Assembly: GCA_020056155.1 (NCBI GenBank)
Contig: JAGVII010000466.1
Location: forward strand, 1-8,721
Reading direction: 5' to 3'
Source: Afipia sp.
GTDB lineage: Bacteria; Pseudomonadota; Alphaproteobacteria; Rhizobiales; Xanthobacteraceae
Length of the DNA stretch: 8,721 nt
Part shown: positions 6,641 through 8,721 of the stretch, piece by piece
Position numbering within the stretch: position 1 is the first letter of the stretch
How the letters are laid out: each line of letters starts with the position of its first letter
Notes under the pieces: generated by a model
Told to the model about the DNA's origin: nothing
The model's input: only the letters and a program-made list of their open reading frames with translations
The model's database searches: none
Made by a program: the position numbers and the translations under genes

Positions 6641-6676
6641 ATCCACTCCACTAGCGTCGCGTGATCCACTCAACTA
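6641..6676 (+). repeat. 13-bp direct repeat upstream of the transporter gene
   Basis: atccactccacta (6641-6653) recurs as atccactcaacta (6664-6676) with one mismatch, 23 bases start to start. The second copy ends 27 bases before the transporter ATG. Two full helical turns apart, the copies could bind a tandem regulator, or they may be a small duplication. No clear -35/-10 pair is visible in the 104-bp gap between the terminator and the gene. Confidence 0.4.
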
Positions 6677-6703
6677 ACCTTGGCAACTCACGCCGGGGGG
6701 CAC

Positions 6704-7651
6704 ATGACGGGCGCACCGATCGACGACATTCTGCTCAACATCAATCCGACCGGGCAACTCGTACTCGGCGGCGTGCTGGCGCTGATCATTTACGGCGTCG
6801 CCCTCGATCTGCGGATCGAGGATTTCATCGAGGTGTTTCGCAGGCCGATCGCGCCGCTCTCCGGCCTGCTGGCGCAGCTTGCAGTGCTGCCTGCGGTGAC
6901 CTGGGCGATCACCATGCTGCTGAAGCCGCAGCCCAGCATCGCGCTCGGCATGATGGTGGTGGCCGCTTGTCCCGGCGGCAACATCTCCAACCTGATCACG
7001 CACATGGCGCGGGGCAACACCGCGCTGTCGGTCAGCATGACCGGCGTATCGAGCCTGCTCGCCATCGTCACGACGCCGCTCAACATCCTGTTCTGGGCGG
7101 CGCTGAATCCCGATACCGCGGCGCTGTTGCGGCAGGTGAGCATCGAGCCGCTGTCGTTCCTCGGGTCGACCATGGCGATCCTCGGCATTCCGATGGCGCT
7201 GGGGCTCGCGACGGTGCATTACTGGCCGCGTCTCGGCCATCTGCTGCGCCGTCCGCTGCAGATCCTGTCGTTCCTGTTTCTGATCGCGTTCATCGGCGGC
7301 GCGATCTTCACCAATGCGCGCTATCTGACCACCTTCGTACAATCGATCCTGCCGTTTGTGGTGCTTCACAACGCCATTGCCATCGGGCTCGGCTGGGGCA
7401 CCGCGAAGCTGCTGCGGCTGAGCGACTACGACACCCGCGCGATGACGATTGAAGTCAGCATGCACAATTCGGGCTTGGGCCTCGCTCTGATCCTCAACCA
7501 GTTCGACGGCCTTGGCGGTGCGGCGCTGGTCGCCGCGGGGTGGGGCGTGTGGCATCTGATTTCCGGATGGGCGCTGGCGGCGTGGTGGAGGCGGCGCGAT
7601 CCGCATCCGCGAGGCGAGAGCAAGATCCCGCGCACGGACACCGCAGAATGA
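6704..7651 (+). CDS. Bile acid:sodium symporter (BASS/SBF) family transporter
   Basis: This 315-residue inner-membrane protein belongs to the BASS superfamily (SBF domain), secondary transporters that couple sodium to uptake of organic anions such as bile acids, pantothenate or pyruvate; the substrate is not predictable. About nine or ten hydrophobic helices fill residues 15-295. Family motifs are CPGGNISN (89-96) followed by LSVSMTGVSSLLA (108-120), and EVSMHNSG (250-257), which form the crossed helices around the sodium sites. Compared with EVGMQN in characterised members, His254 replaces the Gln of the second sodium site. I chose ATG 6704, with a GGGGGG run just upstream (6695-6700), over an in-frame TTG at 6680 that has no ribosome site. 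The stop overlaps the next gene's start by 4 bases (ATGA). Confidence 0.9.
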   Translation: MTGAPIDDILLNINPTGQLVLGGVLALIIYGVALDLRIEDFIEVFRRPIAPLSGLLAQLAVLPAVTWAITMLLKPQPSIALGMMVVAACPGGNISNLITHMARGNTALSVSMTGVSSLLAIVTTPLNILFWAALNPDTAALLRQVSIEPLSFLGSTMAILGIPMALGLATVHYWPRLGHLLRRPLQILSFLFLIAFIGGAIFTNARYLTTFVQSILPFVVLHNAIAIGLGWGTAKLLRLSDYDTRAMTIEVSMHNSGLGLALILNQFDGLGGAALVAAGWGVWHLISGWALAAWWRRRDPHPRGESKIPRTDTAE

Positions 7652-8634
7652 GCGAAGCTCATGCAGGACAATACGCCATGCACGGCGGTGTGCTGGTCAC
7701 CGGCGCGGCGGGCTTTATCGGCAAGTCGCTGATCGCCGAACTCGCGCGCGCCAACCTGAACGCGGAGATCATCGCGCTCGATGTGCGCGAGGTCGCCGCT
7801 CACGAGCGTTTGCCCAATGTCACGTATCTGACCGGCGACGTGCGCGACCCGGCGCTCAGGGACATGTTTCAGGTCCGCCGCCCGCAGACCGTGGTGCATC
7901 TCGCCTCCATCGTCGCGGTGGGCGGTGATCCGCAGCGCGACTGGGAAATCGACGTGCTCGGCACCAAGAACGTGCTGCAGTCCTCGCTCGATGCAGGTGT
8001 CGAACACCTGATCGTGACGTCAAGCGGTTCGGCCTACGGCTATCACGCCGACAATCCGGTGCCGCTGCACGAGACCGATCCGTTGCGCGGCAACGCGGAT
8101 TTCCCCTATGCGCGCAACAAGCGCGAGGTCGAGGAAATGCTGATCGAATGGCACGATCTCTATCCTGATCTCAAGCAGACCGTGTTCCGTCCCTGCACGG
8201 TGCTGGGGCCTACCACCGACAACCAGATCACCGCGATCTTCGAGCGGCCGGTGGTGATGGGCGTCAGCGGCACCGCGACGCCGTTCTCGCTGATCGCCGA
8301 CAGCGACGTGGTGGAGGCGCTGGCGCTGGCCGTGCGCCGGCCGAAACCCGGCACCTACAATCTCGCCGGCGACGGCACGCTGAGCCTGCGCGAGATCGCC
8401 GAACTGAACCACAAGCCCTATATTTCGATTCCGCCCTCGATGCTGAAATCCGCGCTGTGGCTGCTGCATCTGTTGCGCGTCACCAGGCTCGGGCCGGGCC
8501 ACGCGAAATTCATCCAGTACCGGCCGGTGCTGTCCAACGACAAGCTGAAGTCCGAGTTCGGATTCACGCCGCACTATGACGCGCGCAAGGTGTTCGAGCG
8601 CTATCGCGATGGCCGGGCGGAGCGCGAGACATGA
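7648..8634 (+). CDS. Extended SDR NAD(P)-dependent epimerase/dehydrogenase
   Basis: The protein is a Rossmann-fold extended short-chain dehydrogenase of 328 residues. The nucleotide-binding TGAAGFIG is at residues 18-25, with Asp45 at the end of the second strand (ALD), favouring NAD over NADP. The active site is complete: SSGSAYG (125-131) and Y154-x3-K158 in YARNK. The C-terminal half (VLGP, PFSLIADSDV, YNLAGDG) fits sugar epimerases and 3-beta-hydroxysteroid-dehydrogenase-like enzymes, so the substrate is open. Start choice: ATG 7648 overlaps the transporter stop (ATGA), the same arrangement as at this gene's own end, which I take as support. ATG 7678, 10 codons in, has the better ribosome site (AGGA at 7665-7668, 9 bases away) and is a real alternative. 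Confidence 0.9.
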   Translation: MSEAHAGQYAMHGGVLVTGAAGFIGKSLIAELARANLNAEIIALDVREVAAHERLPNVTYLTGDVRDPALRDMFQVRRPQTVVHLASIVAVGGDPQRDWEIDVLGTKNVLQSSLDAGVEHLIVTSSGSAYGYHADNPVPLHETDPLRGNADFPYARNKREVEEMLIEWHDLYPDLKQTVFRPCTVLGPTTDNQITAIFERPVVMGVSGTATPFSLIADSDVVEALALAVRRPKPGTYNLAGDGTLSLREIAELNHKPYISIPPSMLKSALWLLHLLRVTRLGPGHAKFIQYRPVLSNDKLKSEFGFTPHYDARKVFERYRDGRAERET

Positions 8635-8721
8635 CGACGCTCGTTATCGGCGCGGGGCCGGCGGGCCTCGCCGCCGTCAGAAGCCTCAAGCAGGCCGATC
8701 TGCCGGTGAAGGCCGTGGAGA
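8631..8721 (+). CDS. FAD-dependent oxidoreductase/monooxygenase, N-terminus (partial)
   Basis: The first 30 codons are present. They read MTTLVIGAGPAGLAAVRSLK and end in AVE at the window edge: a beta strand, the dinucleotide-binding GAGPAG (7-12), a helix, then a second strand ending in Glu30, which would bind the ribose of FAD. This start is typical of flavin-containing monooxygenases and related FAD oxidoreductases; the FMO-specific motif would lie beyond the edge. Its ATG overlaps the SDR stop by 4 bases, indicating translational coupling with the SDR and hence a joint pathway. Confidence 0.85.
   Translation, partial: MTTLVIGAGPAGLAAVRSLKQADLPVKAVE

Noticed and set aside
6680..6703. TTG start 8 codons upstream for the symporter-family gene
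   Set aside because: No ribosome site precedes the TTG, and the added residues are not part of the family. The ATG at 6704 follows a G-rich run.
1..8721. Mobile element, CRISPR array, tRNA or phage remnants
   Set aside because: No transposase, integrase, terminal inverted repeats, regularly spaced repeats or tRNA-like cloverleaf was found on reading either strand.

Overview
The window looks like chromosomal DNA of an alphaproteobacterium in the Bradyrhizobium / Rhodopseudomonas / Afipia group. The main reason is the two-gene cytochrome bc1 operon: a Rieske gene followed by one long gene fusing cytochrome b to cytochrome c1. This fbcFH layout is known from Bradyrhizobium japonicum. High GC content, an Omp25-type small outer-membrane barrel and frequent GTG/TTG starts agree. 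I see no insertion sequence, tRNA, rRNA, CRISPR array or prophage; nearly all of the window is ordinary core or near-core genome.

Layout, left to right. (1) 1-34, minus strand: the first 11 codons of a small gene, probably a DUF2158/YodC-like protein, with a leader hairpin that covers its Shine-Dalgarno. (2) 178-972, minus: a secreted outer-membrane beta-barrel protein with a strong intrinsic terminator behind it and a plausible promoter in front. (3) 1191-3622, minus: a tight run trmL - queE - queD - hemF (gaps of 31, 11 and 14 bp). It joins two tRNA wobble-base modification routes (2'-O-methylation of position 34, and the 7-deazaguanine precursor of queuosine) to the oxygen-dependent step of heme synthesis. 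(4) 3623-3899: a divergent intergenic region with a perfect 19-bp palindrome. (5) 3900-6549, plus: fbcF (Rieske) and fbcH (cytochrome b/c1 polyprotein), closed by a strong terminator. (6) 6704-8721, plus: a bile acid:sodium symporter-family transporter, an extended SDR dehydrogenase/epimerase and the start of an FAD-dependent oxidoreductase, linked by ATGA stop/start overlaps and so probably one transcription unit for an unknown small molecule.

How the genes work together. The bc1 complex and HemF share heme: HemF makes protoporphyrinogen IX, and the complex holds two b hemes, one c heme and the Rieske 2Fe-2S cluster. QueE and QueD act in succession in queuosine precursor synthesis. The three right-hand genes suggest an uptake-plus-oxidation module, but the substrate cannot be read from the sequence.

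Points most worth a second look: QueD has Ser where the catalytic Cys is expected and Asp where the catalytic Glu is expected, while its zinc ligands are intact; the 19-bp palindrome lies just downstream of a candidate trmL-operon promoter; and the uncharacterised transporter-SDR-flavoprotein module carries an unusual His at a sodium-site position. I did not find a convincing wholly new system in this window.
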